Shown here: positions 26,514 to 36,159 of the stretch, piece after piece
How the letters are laid out: each line of letters opens with the position of its first letter
How positions within the stretch are numbered: position 1 is the stretch's first letter
DNA from: JBBTCX01 sp964494205
GTDB taxonomy: Bacteria; Planctomycetota; Phycisphaerae; UBA1845
Length of the DNA stretch: 64,000 nt
Assembly: GCA_964494205.1 (NCBI GenBank)
Contig: CAZBRD010000009.1
Span: forward strand, 1-64,000
Reading direction: 5' to 3'
Translations under genes and position numbers: made by a program
The notes under the pieces: generated by a model
Seen by the model: the letters and a program-made list of their open reading frames with translations, nothing else
Told to the model about the DNA's origin: nothing
Database searches by the model: none

Positions 26514-27680
26514 TCACGGATCGATCAGCGACGCGGGATCCTCCACGCGGCGCACCCGATGGTTGTAGGTATCACTGATCCACATCGCCCCGTCGGCGTC
26601 GAACGTAATGCTGGAAGGATTCTTGAGTTGACAATCTCGGGCATTTCCGAAGTCGCCAGAATAGCCGACGACACCCGTGCCAACTACGGTCGTGATATTG
26701 CCTGACTGGTCAATCCTACGAATGGCGTGGTTTCCGGTGTCGGCCACATAGATGCTTCCGTCCGGGCCGATCTTGACGTCGTGAGGACGTGTAAATGTCG
26801 CCTGAATTGCTGGCCCACCATCTCCCGTGAACCCAGATTCTCCGGTGCCGGCAATCGTCGTGATCGTACCGTTCGGATCAAGTCGTCGGATAACGTTATT
26901 GTTCGTGTCGCAGATCAAAAGGATTCCATCCGACACAAGTCGCACACGGGTAGGACCGCTCAGTTGCGCTTCTACTCCAGGACCACCGTCGCCGCTGTAG
27001 CCACGGGTGCCGTTGCCCGCGACCGTCATAATACTTCCGCCCGCATCAACGAAACGCACTATATGCAAGTCTACGTCGCTAAAGTACAGGCCGCCTTCGC
27101 TGGTTGGGAAAACCCCAAACGGAGAACCCAGTGCTGCTTGCACGGCTGGTCCTCCATCTCCGTCATATCCGTAGTCGCCGCGGCCCGCGACAATGTTAAC
27201 TCTTCCGTCAATCCGAACGCGGAAGACGAACGCCGCGTGGAAACCGGCTACATAGAGTTCGCCACCTGAGGTGACCGCTACGTCGCTTGCGTGATGCAAC
27301 GTGGTGTCGGTCGCCAAAGCCCCCTCCAGCGGGACCGCTTCGAAGCCATTTCCCATGATGGTTTCGATAGTGCCATCGTTGTTGATTCGTCGAAGGCGAA
27401 GGTTGTTCCAATCGAGAATCAACGGTCGGCCAGTGAGATCGAAATCCACATCAAGCGGCGCGTAAAGCGATGTGTCGAGAGCGGACCTGCCGTCGTTGTC
27501 GAACAGCGAGAACCCAGTGCCTACCACGGTACAAATCACTCCGGGGCGTTCACATGGGTCAAGCGGAGTTGAGGTCGGTGACGCCTCGCAGCCGAACAGT
27601 AGGAAAGTAAATGCGAAACATGACGCCTCGCACGGTCGTGCGCACTTTCTAAAGTGTATCTGCAATGAGAACTTAGTCAT
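26514..27680 (-). CDS. NHL-repeat beta-propeller lipoprotein
   Basis: The ATG at 27680 has AGGGGGG 6 nt upstream. About 388 residues: lipobox-like LLFGCEA, then a beta-propeller of NHL repeats, each with a GDGGPA...A.L..P.GV pattern (for example GYDGDGGPAVQAALGSPFGV and GFTGDGGPAIQATFTRP) and VADTGNHAIRRID. NHL proteins are seen beside MbnP/MbnH-like pairs in other bacteria and may scaffold them in the periplasm. First gene of a cluster running to 20775. Confidence 0.8.
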   Translation of the reverse strand: MTKFSLQIHFRKCARPCEASCFAFTFLLFGCEASPTSTPLDPCERPGVICTVVGTGFSLFDNDGRSALDTSLYAPLDVDFDLTGRPLILDWNNLRLRRINNDGTIETIMGNGFEAVPLEGALATDTTLHHASDVAVTSGGELYVAGFHAAFVFRVRIDGRVNIVAGRGDYGYDGDGGPAVQAALGSPFGVFPTSEGGLYFSDVDLHIVRFVDAGGSIMTVAGNGTRGYSGDGGPGVEAQLSGPTRVRLVSDGILLICDTNNNVIRRLDPNGTITTIAGTGESGFTGDGGPAIQATFTRPHDVKIGPDGSIYVADTGNHAIRRIDQSGNITTVVGTGVVGYSGDFGNARDCQLKNPSSITFDADGAMWISDTYNHRVRRVEDPASLIDP

Positions 27681-28012
27681 TTGAACCCCCCTAGATTTCG
27701 CCACTCATTCTCGTGGCAAGTGAGATTGCATCACTTCGATGCTAACGGTGATCATCACCCGTAGCTTTTTTATGGGTCCTATTTCGTGTTCGCTGCACAT
27801 TTACCTGCTCAAATCGTCCAACTCAATTTGTCAGCGGCGGTCTAACGATCTTGCAATTAGCTTTTGCTTGGCCGATGTGGCTGCCGCGGCGCTAGCTAAC
27901 TCTAGGCTCCTTACCTTGACTTTCAAAGTTCGTTTTGCTCCAATCAAACTTCTCCGCAGTAATTGAATCGCAAAAGAATGTCTGCCAGCATGTTGTAGAA
28001 AGCGAGGACAAC
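27681..28012. other. Divergent intergenic region
   Basis: No gene seen. It separates the leftward NHL-MbnP-MbnH-ATPase cluster from the rightward PEP-CTERM gene and should hold both promoters. A short inverted repeat ACCC-N13-GGGT lies near 27759-27779. A longer in-frame start upstream at 27935 for the PEP-CTERM gene lacks a ribosome site. Confidence 0.4.
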
Positions 28013-28864
28013 GTGACGCCTATCAGCTCAACCGTGCAATTCTCTAGCAAGACCCTGCTTTCCATGTTTCTTCTTTCCGGCAATTTCTTGTTCGCCAGTT
28101 TCGTGCCTGTAGGTCCAGCCACGGTCTCGATAAGTTACAACACTCCTGAAGGAGTGGTGACCTATTCAGGGCTTCGAGACTTCAACGGTTCGTTTCCGAG
28201 CGACGCCACGATTCTTGGTGGTGCCCCGAATATCAAGGCATTCAATTCGGTCGACACGTTTGGATGGCGCCTTCAAGTGCCTGGCGCAGTGTATCCAGGC
28301 GAATCCGTGATCACGAATGCCTTCTTTAAGATCAACAACGGTAACGACTACTTCCCGGGGATTCTGGAGAATACTGATGTTACGATCACGGTTTCCGGAA
28401 TGGAGTTTGACGAGCCGGCATCCATCGATGCAAGCACTTTTCAGTTGCATACGTTGTGGGATGCCGACCAAGCGGACCTCCTTCCGAACCCTTATAATCA
28501 CCTACATAACTTTCGCACGGCCACTAACCCATTCCGCGACTTCGACGCATTTGTAGACGCAGGAATATTTACAGATTTTCCCCATCCTGCTTACTCACTT
28601 GGCGACGTCGCGCCAACAATCATTGGCAACGGTACGACGACGCTCGGATATTCATTGGTCGTTCCCTATCATCTCCTTCGCCATCTATCCGAGGAACATA
28701 CGGGTTCGCAGGAAGTTCCACCCGGGCTGCCGGCACCACATGGATTTCTTGAGCCATTTCACTTTCACGCTGAATACGTTGTCACACCGGAACCGAGCTC
28801 ATTATTGCTGCTCGGTATCGGGGCTGTTTCTGTCTTACAGCGTCGCAGGGCCTCTCGGTTGTAG
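28013..28864 (+). CDS. PEP-CTERM sorting-signal protein
   Basis: A GTG start at 28013 (GCGAGGACAAC before it) gives a signal peptide (SSKTLLSMFLLSGNFLFASF). The C-terminus is a full PEP-CTERM signal: VTPEPSSLLLLGIGAVSVLQRRRASRL pattern, namely PEP, hydrophobic helix, basic tail. Such proteins are cut by an exosortase and anchored or released at the surface. The middle is beta-rich with HFHAEYV near the end. It is the only rightward gene inside the metal block; its job there is not known. Confidence 0.8.
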   Translation: MTPISSTVQFSSKTLLSMFLLSGNFLFASFVPVGPATVSISYNTPEGVVTYSGLRDFNGSFPSDATILGGAPNIKAFNSVDTFGWRLQVPGAVYPGESVITNAFFKINNGNDYFPGILENTDVTITVSGMEFDEPASIDASTFQLHTLWDADQADLLPNPYNHLHNFRTATNPFRDFDAFVDAGIFTDFPHPAYSLGDVAPTIIGNGTTTLGYSLVVPYHLLRHLSEEHTGSQEVPPGLPAPHGFLEPFHFHAEYVVTPEPSSLLLLGIGAVSVLQRRRASRL

Positions 28865-28865
28865 C

Positions 28866-29160
28866 CGTTTTCCATCCAGCCCTTTGCCGCCGACATTCAG
28901 TTGGTCCAATTTCCACGCACAAGTGGTACGCTTTGCATGCACTTATCATTCTCGTCGGGCAGCTGACTTTCTGGCGGTTCTCTACTATGACGCTTCCTTC
29001 CGCCGAGAGTAGTTGAACACGTACATAACCCGGCTCGACAATTCGTTCGACGTAACCGCGAATGACCCCGTCGTGATCTGAGCGGCTTGCGTCAATATCT
29101 CTGTAATAACCTCAGGTGAGAGGAAACACCTCGATTCCGGTCAAACGGGTACTGGCGAGA
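28866..29160 (-). pseudogene. Broken copy of the small lipoprotein gene at 23595
   Basis: Translating the minus strand gives YYRDIDASRSD...GVIRGYVERIVEPGYV followed by VQLLSAEGSVIVE, which parallels YYRDVSIRRNE...GIKGYVRRYTNPGHV and VILISPEGKEI of the lipoprotein at 23595-24056. The preceding part (LTGIEVFPL) corresponds to its LTG...EYFPS but is in another frame and ends at a stop, and no signal peptide or start is kept. It is a decayed duplicate next to the His-rich lipoprotein gene. Confidence 0.65.
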
Positions 29161-29281
29161 TTAGGGGCTGCACCGCGGCACCCTGCAATTCAAAAGGCCG
29201 CAGCAACCAATTGCCTGGCCCAATAAGAGCATCCCTCAATCAACGGGTTCTTCCGGAGTCGAGACGATTGTCGTCGAGCGT

Positions 29282-29830
29282 TCATTTTGGTAGCGCCAGA
29301 GTACCGACCTTCTTTTCACCCCCGGCCAACTCCAGTTCGATGCACAATTTCGCGTCGGCTGGCATGGGACTGGGAACGGCCACATGATTGTGCGCCTCGT
29401 CCTTGTTAATCGCGGCCTTCATTTTCATAGCGCCCTTTCCGTCAACCGAGCCAATCCAAAGCCGCACGGCGTTCGGCATACCCTGACCTCCGCTGACGAA
29501 AACATCGACGTCGGTCTCTGTGCCCGCAACGATTTTCCCATGGCCTACCGCTTTCACTTGGAACCCCGCGATTTCCACCGTTCCCAACTCGTTCTCTTCG
29601 CCATGACCACCATGACCGTGATCGTGCCCATCGCCCTCCTTGTGTTCGTCGGCGTGGGTCTCTCCGGGCTTGTGCTCATGATCATCCTTGGGTTTCGCGG
29701 GCGCTTTCGCAGCACCCGGTGCACTCGGGGATGAGGCCTTTGGTGACTCCTTGGGAGCCTCCTGCTTTTTCTCACATCCGAAAACAGCCAGGGCTGACAA
29801 CAAACCACCCATGAGAATCATGTACTTCAT
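29282..29830 (-). CDS. His-rich metal-binding lipoprotein
   Basis: 182 residues with a lipobox signal (LSALAVFGCEKK), a Pro/Ala/Lys linker, and a His-rich stretch (DDHEHKPGETHADEHKEGDG then HDHGHGGHGEEN, about 48-82), then a beta-sandwich-like domain. The His cluster should bind divalent metals such as Zn, Co, Ni or Cu in the periplasm. It lies 4 bp after the RND pump gene and closes the CzcCBA-type operon, a usual place for metal chaperones of such pumps. Confidence 0.75.
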   Translation of the reverse strand: MKYMILMGGLLSALAVFGCEKKQEAPKESPKASSPSAPGAAKAPAKPKDDHEHKPGETHADEHKEGDGHDHGHGGHGEENELGTVEIAGFQVKAVGHGKIVAGTETDVDVFVSGGQGMPNAVRLWIGSVDGKGAMKMKAAINKDEAHNHVAVPSPMPADAKLCIELELAGGEKKVGTLALPK

Positions 29831-29833
29831 ACG

Positions 29834-32800
29834 CTACATTCCTTTCGTAACAGGATTTCCAAAACGGCGCTTGAAGGCCGACGCAATGCGGCCCATTACC
29901 CCGTCAGAAGCAGCCTGCTCCTGATCGACCTTTAATCCAAACACCAACGAATACCCCGCCGGTACCACGACGAGGTTCAAAAATGTCGAACTTACGAGAC
30001 CGCCCAGAACCACGATGGCCAAGGGAGCAAGAAGCTCGCTCCCCGGTTCCCCTTTGGCCAGCGCAATGGGGATTAACCCGAGCGCCGCACAAAGTGCAGT
30101 CATCAAAATCGGCACCAGTCGCTCCATCGATCCTTGAATCACCGCGTTTTCGCGCGTTTGGTGCTCAAGTGTGACCAAGTGGTCGTAGTGGTTCACGAGC
30201 AAAATTCCATTTCGCACAGCGATGCCGAACAAAGTAATGAAGCCGACCAGACTGGCGATGGACATGATCGGCGCTTCATAATGTGTTGAGGACAAACCGA
30301 GCAACGAAAGCGTATTGGCCACCGGCCTGGACGTTTCCGTGAGATACACCGCCGCAATTCCACCGATCGTGGCCAAAGGCAGATTGGTCATGACCAGCCC
30401 GGCCACGCGCGCGGAACCAGTAGAAAGCTGTAGCAACATAAACATCACGACAGCCACACCCAAGCCCGCGATCATGATGGTCCGGGACGCCGACTGCTGC
30501 GCCTCGAATTGACCGCCGTAATGCACACTGTATCCAGCGCGCTGCACGATGGGATCGACGCGCTCTTGGACCTGACCAACTAAGTCCCCCAAGTTGTAGC
30601 CGTCGGCCACGTTGCACGAAATGACGGCTTTCCTTCTAGCGCTCTCGCGGGCAATGATATTCGGAGTCCGCTCCGGTCCGATGTCCGCGACTTCTTCAAG
30701 CCGAACCGTCGCTCCGCCGACGCCTTGCAAACGCAATGACTTGAGTTGCTCAACGCTTTCCCGTTCTTCCGGAGCGAGTCGTACCACAAGGTCATAACGC
30801 CGAACACCTTGATTGACTTCAGCAACTCGTTCGCCGTAGATCGCCTGTTGCACCTGCTCGGCGGCTGAGGCCGGAGTCAGGCCCGCAGCAGCCAGATCCT
30901 GGTGGCGATACCGAATCGGCAATGAGGCCACGGTCACTTCACGATTGGCCGCGACATCGCGTGCACCAGGGAGAGACTTCAATGCCGTTTCGATCTCCCT
31001 AGCGAGTTGCCGCAGCTTGGCGAGGTCCTCGCCATAGACGTTGATAGCAATGGCCGCCGGTGTCCCCGAAAGGATGTGCGATAGCCGATGTTCAATGGGC
31101 TGGCCGATCATCGTAGTGATGCCGGGCATGTCAGCCAGGATCGCATCAATACTCTTGCGGACTTCCTCTTTGGATTCCCCCGGTGCGACGGTGACTTCGA
31201 TTTCGGAACTGCTCGGTGGTTCGGCATGTTCGTCGCGCTCCGCTCGACCCGTCCGCCGGGTCACGCTTTCAACGCTCTTGATCTGTGCGAGGCGTTCTTC
31301 AATCCCGCGCGCTACCCGGTTGGATTCGCTCAGCGATGTGCCCGGTGGAGCAAACAAGAACACCGTAAACGTGCCTTCGTTGAACGAAGGCAAGAAACTC
31401 GTGCCGAATGTACTGCCAAGAAAAAGCGAGAGTACGGTCACAAATGCGGCGGAGCCCAGCACCGTGCCACGATGACGAATGGACCAGCGAAGCGACGGCT
31501 CATACCTCCGCTTCAGCCAGCGCACCAGGAATCCATCCCCATGATCGTGTCCTCCGAGTTTGCGTCCGAGCAGCAACTTGCACATCGCGGGCGTGACTGT
31601 CAGCGCCACCACCAACGAGGCGAGAATCGACACAATGTAAGTAATGCCCAGCGGACGAAAGAAACGACCTTCCAGCCCCTGCAAGAACAAGAGTGGCACA
31701 AAAACCATGCAGATGATAATCGTGGCGAACACGACCGAGCTTCGGATTTCATTGCTCGCGTCAAATATCACCTGGACCGCCGGTTTCCGATCGGGCTCGG
31801 GTCGGGACGCATTCTCTCGAAGGCGCCGAAAGACGTTTTCCACGTCGATGATCGCGTCATCGACCAGTTCGCCTATGGCCACCGCCAATCCGCCGAGGGT
31901 CATGACGTTGATCGACAGGTCGAAAAACCAAAGCGTGAGTATCGCGAATGACAGCGAGAGTGGCAGCGCGGTCAGGGTGATGATTGTTGTGCGGGCATTC
32001 ATCAGGAACAGGATGAGAATGATCGCCACAATAATGGCGGCATCGCGCATCACGACGACCACGTTGTTGACGGAGCGGCCGATAAAATTCGCCTGTCGAA
32101 AAACCTTGCGATTCAAGGTCATTCCTGCGGGGAGACTCTTCTCCGTGACATCGAGTACCTTGTCGATCTCGTCGGTTAAAGCCAGCGTGTTCGTGCCTGG
32201 CGATTTCTGAATGCTCATGACCACGGCGGCAACGGCGCGATCGGCCGCGGTACCGCGCTGTGGTGCGGGTCCGAGCGCTACGTCAGCAACCTGTCCGATC
32301 AAGACAGGAGCGCCGTTGTGATATTTGATGAGCGTATTCTTGATATCGTCCACGCTCTGAACGCGCGCGGTTTGTCGCAAGGGCAACTCCAACCTATCGA
32401 CACTGGGGAGGTAACCAGCGCTGGCCACGCTGTGAGTCGAACGAGCCGCCGCCACAACTTCCTGGATGGTCAGTCCATACAACGCCAGTCGGTCTTGGTG
32501 GACGCTGATCTGGTATTCTGGAAGTTGCCCTCCGATCGCCACCACTTGGGCGATGCCGGGCACCGCCAGCAATCGATTCCTGAGGTCATACTCAGCGAAG
32601 GAACGCAGTTCGAGTGGCGTCACTCGTCCATCCGGGGATGACAGGGCTAGCAACATGATTTCCCCGGTGATCGACGTGACTGGCGTGATCTCCGCATGCG
32701 TATTCGGCGGCAGCGCGTCGCGTACGGCGGACAACCGCTCGGACACCAGTTGCCGTGCACGATAGATCTCTTGTCCCCAGTCGAACTCCACCCAGACGAT

Positions 32801-33073
32801 GGATAAGCCGATGGCGCTGGAACTGCGCACGCGTCGGACGCCAGGAAGGCCATTGACAGAAGTTTCGATGGGGAAGGTAACGTACTGTTCGACTTCGTCG
32901 GCAGCAAATCCGCCGGCTTCGGTCAGTATCACGACGGTCGGTGCATTAAGCTCTGGAAAGACGTCCACCGGCATCTTGCCAAGTTGAAGGCCCGTGAAGG
33001 CCAGCAGTAGCCCCGCAGCCATCACCATAAGCCCGGCATACTTGATCGAAAATCCAATAAGCCGTTGTAGCAT
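29834..33073 (-). CDS. Heavy-metal RND efflux pump, inner-membrane subunit (CzcA/CusA family)
   Basis: 1079 residues, the full size of a HME-RND protein. N-terminal GLQLGKMPVDVFPELNAPTV and VEQYVTFPIETSVNGLPGV are the family hallmark, with twelve membrane segments in the two-repeat pattern. The fourth segment region reads GGLAVAIGELVDDAIIDVEN, with acidic residues in the proton relay. Substrate cannot be fixed from sequence. It is the proton-driven transporter of the operon with the adaptor (33073) and outer-membrane channel (34545). Confidence 0.9.
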   Translation of the reverse strand: MLQRLIGFSIKYAGLMVMAAGLLLAFTGLQLGKMPVDVFPELNAPTVVILTEAGGFAADEVEQYVTFPIETSVNGLPGVRRVRSSSAIGLSIVWVEFDWGQEIYRARQLVSERLSAVRDALPPNTHAEITPVTSITGEIMLLALSSPDGRVTPLELRSFAEYDLRNRLLAVPGIAQVVAIGGQLPEYQISVHQDRLALYGLTIQEVVAAARSTHSVASAGYLPSVDRLELPLRQTARVQSVDDIKNTLIKYHNGAPVLIGQVADVALGPAPQRGTAADRAVAAVVMSIQKSPGTNTLALTDEIDKVLDVTEKSLPAGMTLNRKVFRQANFIGRSVNNVVVVMRDAAIIVAIILILFLMNARTTIITLTALPLSLSFAILTLWFFDLSINVMTLGGLAVAIGELVDDAIIDVENVFRRLRENASRPEPDRKPAVQVIFDASNEIRSSVVFATIIICMVFVPLLFLQGLEGRFFRPLGITYIVSILASLVVALTVTPAMCKLLLGRKLGGHDHGDGFLVRWLKRRYEPSLRWSIRHRGTVLGSAAFVTVLSLFLGSTFGTSFLPSFNEGTFTVFLFAPPGTSLSESNRVARGIEERLAQIKSVESVTRRTGRAERDEHAEPPSSSEIEVTVAPGESKEEVRKSIDAILADMPGITTMIGQPIEHRLSHILSGTPAAIAINVYGEDLAKLRQLAREIETALKSLPGARDVAANREVTVASLPIRYRHQDLAAAGLTPASAAEQVQQAIYGERVAEVNQGVRRYDLVVRLAPEERESVEQLKSLRLQGVGGATVRLEEVADIGPERTPNIIARESARRKAVISCNVADGYNLGDLVGQVQERVDPIVQRAGYSVHYGGQFEAQQSASRTIMIAGLGVAVVMFMLLQLSTGSARVAGLVMTNLPLATIGGIAAVYLTETSRPVANTLSLLGLSSTHYEAPIMSIASLVGFITLFGIAVRNGILLVNHYDHLVTLEHQTRENAVIQGSMERLVPILMTALCAALGLIPIALAKGEPGSELLAPLAIVVLGGLVSSTFLNLVVVPAGYSLVFGLKVDQEQAASDGVMGRIASAFKRRFGNPVTKGM

Positions 33074-34548
33074 TATTCATCCTCCCCGGCGTGGAAGGTA
33101 CCGTCTGAATGGAAATGTCCACCCTTTTGAACGCTGCCAGACGTGGCGATCATCAGTTGATAAACGCCGTCAAGTACCACTTCGTCGCCTTCCCGCACCC
33201 CACTTTGTACCACCACCCAGCGACCATCATTGATCCCAAGGTCTGCTTCCATGCGAATGACCTTGTCCGGATTTTGCGGGTCGCGACGAAAGATGACTTT
33301 CGCCAACCCGTCTTGAATCACACTTGAAAGCGGTATGGCTAATTCACTTTGGCCGCCGGCAGTAACGACTTCAAGGTGCGCCGAGACGCCTGGTCTCGCC
33401 CAGGAACTCAATTGAGCAGGAACAGCAATCAGTTCGACGGTCCGTTCCTGCGCGTCCGCGCTCAAGCCCAAAGTGAGCGTTGCCTCCATTGTGTCTTGAA
33501 GATCAATGCTGCCCCCTTTGGGAGGAACGATTCTAGCCTGCAATCCGCTCTTAAGACGGCCAAGATCGCTTTGCATCCCCATGGCGCGGAAACGCAACCG
33601 ATTGGGGTCCACGCAGGTCAAGACAAGCGTGCCCGTTGAAGCCCAGGCGCCATTGGTCAGAGGCACTGATTCGATGACACCGCCCAAAGACGCGCGAACC
33701 TCCACATCATCGATTTCTCGCCAGAACGGAGCTGGTTCGGTCGGATCGCCCTCGTGATGGTGGGCACTCGTTGCGCTGCACCCGGATGGATCGCATGGTC
33801 GCAGTAAGGCTTGCTCATCGAACCCGAGCAATGTCGAAGCCGTGGCAAGTAACAGCCGAAAACGCGCCTTCGCTGCGGTTAACTCAGTCTGTGTTTCGAC
33901 TTGCTGAGCATTGAGTTCCGCTTGCTTCTCAACGGCTTCCGAAAGCTGGGCTCGCTGCGTCGCCAGCGTGTTTGACGCTACAGTGAATTCGTCGGCGGAC
34001 ACCACGCCAGCCGTACGGTTTTGATCAAGCTGCTCAACGCGTTTTTCCCAAAGTGCCACGCTCTGACGCAAACTTTCCTCGTGTCGGTCATGTGCTGCCA
34101 TCAGCTTGGGAATGGATGCCGTGCGGGCGACTGCTCGCTGGATTGCAGCGTCCGCTTCGCTGAGTTTTTCCTGATGGTCGCGCCAAAGAGGAGACGCAAT
34201 GCGGTAGAGTGGTTGTCCGGGCTCGATGGCATCAAACTGCTTGACCAGCAATTCCACGCGTCCGTCGAGCATCGTGCGATACTCCCGCCGCGCTTCAGGC
34301 TGAAGCTCGAACTGTCCGGGAATTCGGATGGTTTGTGCGACCGACCGCGACTCAACCTTGGCAAAGGTGATCCCGAGATTACGACGCACGCTTTCGGGCG
34401 CGTCGACCTGATTCGACGACATCGCGGCTTCGGTTCCATAATCGTCGGCGGGATGTTCTGTAACTTCCTTGCTTGATTCGCGCGAGCAAGCACTTATCGT
34501 CGCAAGTATTAAACACAAGAAACATGAAAGGCGCTTGTATTTCATCAC
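33073..34548 (-). CDS. RND efflux periplasmic adaptor (CzcB/CusB type) with metal-binding insertion
   Basis: 491 residues, lipobox-like LATISACS, then the adaptor order: barrel-sandwich part (GRVELLVKQFDAIEPGQPLYRI), coiled-coil hairpin, second lipoyl half and beta-barrel, ending in a His-rich tail (HFHSDGTFHAGEDE). An insertion near residue 245-270 reads CDPSGCSATSAHHHEGD, a likely metal-binding loop. It overlaps the pump gene and the outer-membrane gene by 1 and 4 bp. Probably links the pump to the channel and hands over metal. Confidence 0.85.
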   Translation of the reverse strand: MMKYKRLSCFLCLILATISACSRESSKEVTEHPADDYGTEAAMSSNQVDAPESVRRNLGITFAKVESRSVAQTIRIPGQFELQPEARREYRTMLDGRVELLVKQFDAIEPGQPLYRIASPLWRDHQEKLSEADAAIQRAVARTASIPKLMAAHDRHEESLRQSVALWEKRVEQLDQNRTAGVVSADEFTVASNTLATQRAQLSEAVEKQAELNAQQVETQTELTAAKARFRLLLATASTLLGFDEQALLRPCDPSGCSATSAHHHEGDPTEPAPFWREIDDVEVRASLGGVIESVPLTNGAWASTGTLVLTCVDPNRLRFRAMGMQSDLGRLKSGLQARIVPPKGGSIDLQDTMEATLTLGLSADAQERTVELIAVPAQLSSWARPGVSAHLEVVTAGGQSELAIPLSSVIQDGLAKVIFRRDPQNPDKVIRMEADLGINDGRWVVVQSGVREGDEVVLDGVYQLMIATSGSVQKGGHFHSDGTFHAGEDE

Positions 34549-36044
34549 GGTTCAACCTCCCCGTTCTGGGATTGTGTTTGGTCGTTTGATGCGGCGAGGT
34601 CTGCGAATGGCAGGCCCGAAATACGCTCAAGTTCAATCGTCGCTAACGCCGCGTCGGCTTGGGCCTGGATGTAGCCCGTTCTGGCTTCAAGAAGCGTCCG
34701 TTGCGCATCCAGTGTCGTGAGGATCGTTGTGTTTCCAACGCGAAAAGCTTCGCGAGCCAGCGCGAGCCCTTTCTCTCGAAGCGGTATCAGTTCGTCGCGC
34801 ACGAACTTGGCGTTCTCAAACGCGACTCGCGCACGCGTATGGGTCGCCCAGGAATCCTGCACAATATCGCGCTCGATGGACTCCTTCAGAAAATTGACCT
34901 GAAGAAGCTCGTACTCCGCCCGCGCGACTTGCGCCTGATTTTGATCAAGGAGCGGTAACTCCATAGACAGGGTAGGACCAGTCACATAATCGGTCGTTTG
35001 AGGGTCGCGAGGCTGCAACGACGGTGGAGTCAGGGCGCCTGCCTGGGCTGAAGAATAAGCGGTTTCCGCCAACCAATTCCTGTCTCCGCGTGAGCGGCGA
35101 TCATCACGCTCCATACTGATTCCCAACTCGACACTTCTCAAGAATCGTGACCGTTCATAGGCTAAGCGCGCCTGCGCAGCTTGGATGACAGCGTCCGCAG
35201 CCTTGAGGTCGAGCCGATGAGCACGGGAAATCTCGACGACTTGATTGGCGTCAAACGACAACTCTCGCGGATCCGGCAGCGGATCTTTCATTGCTAGGTC
35301 CGACGGAGGAGTGGTCAGGCCCAGAAGTTTGCCAAGGTCTGTGCGTGCCGTGATGGCGGCCACCGTCGCGCTTCGAGCCTTTACATCCAACGACACTCTC
35401 TCGGCACTGGCCAGATTCACATCGACATCCGTACCCGATCCGGCCTGGCGACGCGCATTGGCAAGTTCCACCAACTGCTCTGCAATACCGAGATTCTCTC
35501 GGGCCAATTCGACATCGCGATCGGCCTGAATGGCTCTCACGTACGCGCTGCGTGCGTCCAGCGCCAGTACGCTCGCTTCGCGGGCCAGCCTAAGAATGGC
35601 CTGGTCAAGGTCTCGTTCCGCCGCCTTACGGCGATGTTTGATCTGCCACAACTCTGCAATGTTTTGCGCGAGCGAAACTTCAAAATTGGCGAGTCCGCCT
35701 TCATCGGGAAAACGCAAGGAGAGCGCAAGGCTCGGATTGGAGAACAACCCGGACTGAACGAACTCAGCTCGACTAATGCCGATTCGCAACAATTCGGCCT
35801 GCAATCTTGGATTGTTGATGAGGCAAAGTTGCACCGCTTCCGGAGCCGTCAGTCCGTCAGCGAGCAATAGTGTGATTTGTTCACGGCTCAGCCGCTCTCC
35901 TGTTGGATCGACAGCAACCGTTTGTCCGGTCGCCTGGGCGATTTGTCGCGACGCGCGGTCGAAGTCTTGTTTGGGATTAACGGTGGCGCAACCGCTCAAT
36001 CCCGCTACAGAGAGCGCGAGCGCAACAAGGTTTTTCCTGATCAT
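34545..36044 (-). CDS. Outer-membrane efflux channel (CzcC/TolC family)
   Basis: The ATG at 36044 (AGAGGA upstream) starts MIRKNLVALALSVAGLSGCAT, a lipoprotein signal. About 499 residues, with the two-fold repeated helical region of TolC-type proteins (NNPRLQAELLRIGISRAE, GTDVDVNLASAERVSL, and the second repeat NTTILTTLDAQRTLLEARTG). First gene of the operon. Confidence 0.85.
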   Translation of the reverse strand: MIRKNLVALALSVAGLSGCATVNPKQDFDRASRQIAQATGQTVAVDPTGERLSREQITLLLADGLTAPEAVQLCLINNPRLQAELLRIGISRAEFVQSGLFSNPSLALSLRFPDEGGLANFEVSLAQNIAELWQIKHRRKAAERDLDQAILRLAREASVLALDARSAYVRAIQADRDVELARENLGIAEQLVELANARRQAGSGTDVDVNLASAERVSLDVKARSATVAAITARTDLGKLLGLTTPPSDLAMKDPLPDPRELSFDANQVVEISRAHRLDLKAADAVIQAAQARLAYERSRFLRSVELGISMERDDRRSRGDRNWLAETAYSSAQAGALTPPSLQPRDPQTTDYVTGPTLSMELPLLDQNQAQVARAEYELLQVNFLKESIERDIVQDSWATHTRARVAFENAKFVRDELIPLREKGLALAREAFRVGNTTILTTLDAQRTLLEARTGYIQAQADAALATIELERISGLPFADLAASNDQTQSQNGEVEP

Positions 36045-36159
36045 GAATGGAATTCCTCTTGGTTCTAGCTTGATCTTCAACGATTCGCCTTGAAATTGGC
36101 GAAGCGATACGGGCAGCGCGGCGCGCGCAGCCCAACCGAGAATCAGTGAATCAAGAGAA

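Noticed and set aside
27935..28012. N-terminal extension of the PEP-CTERM gene
   Set aside because: The longer frame lacks a ribosome site and would bury the signal peptide; the GTG at 28013 is preferred.
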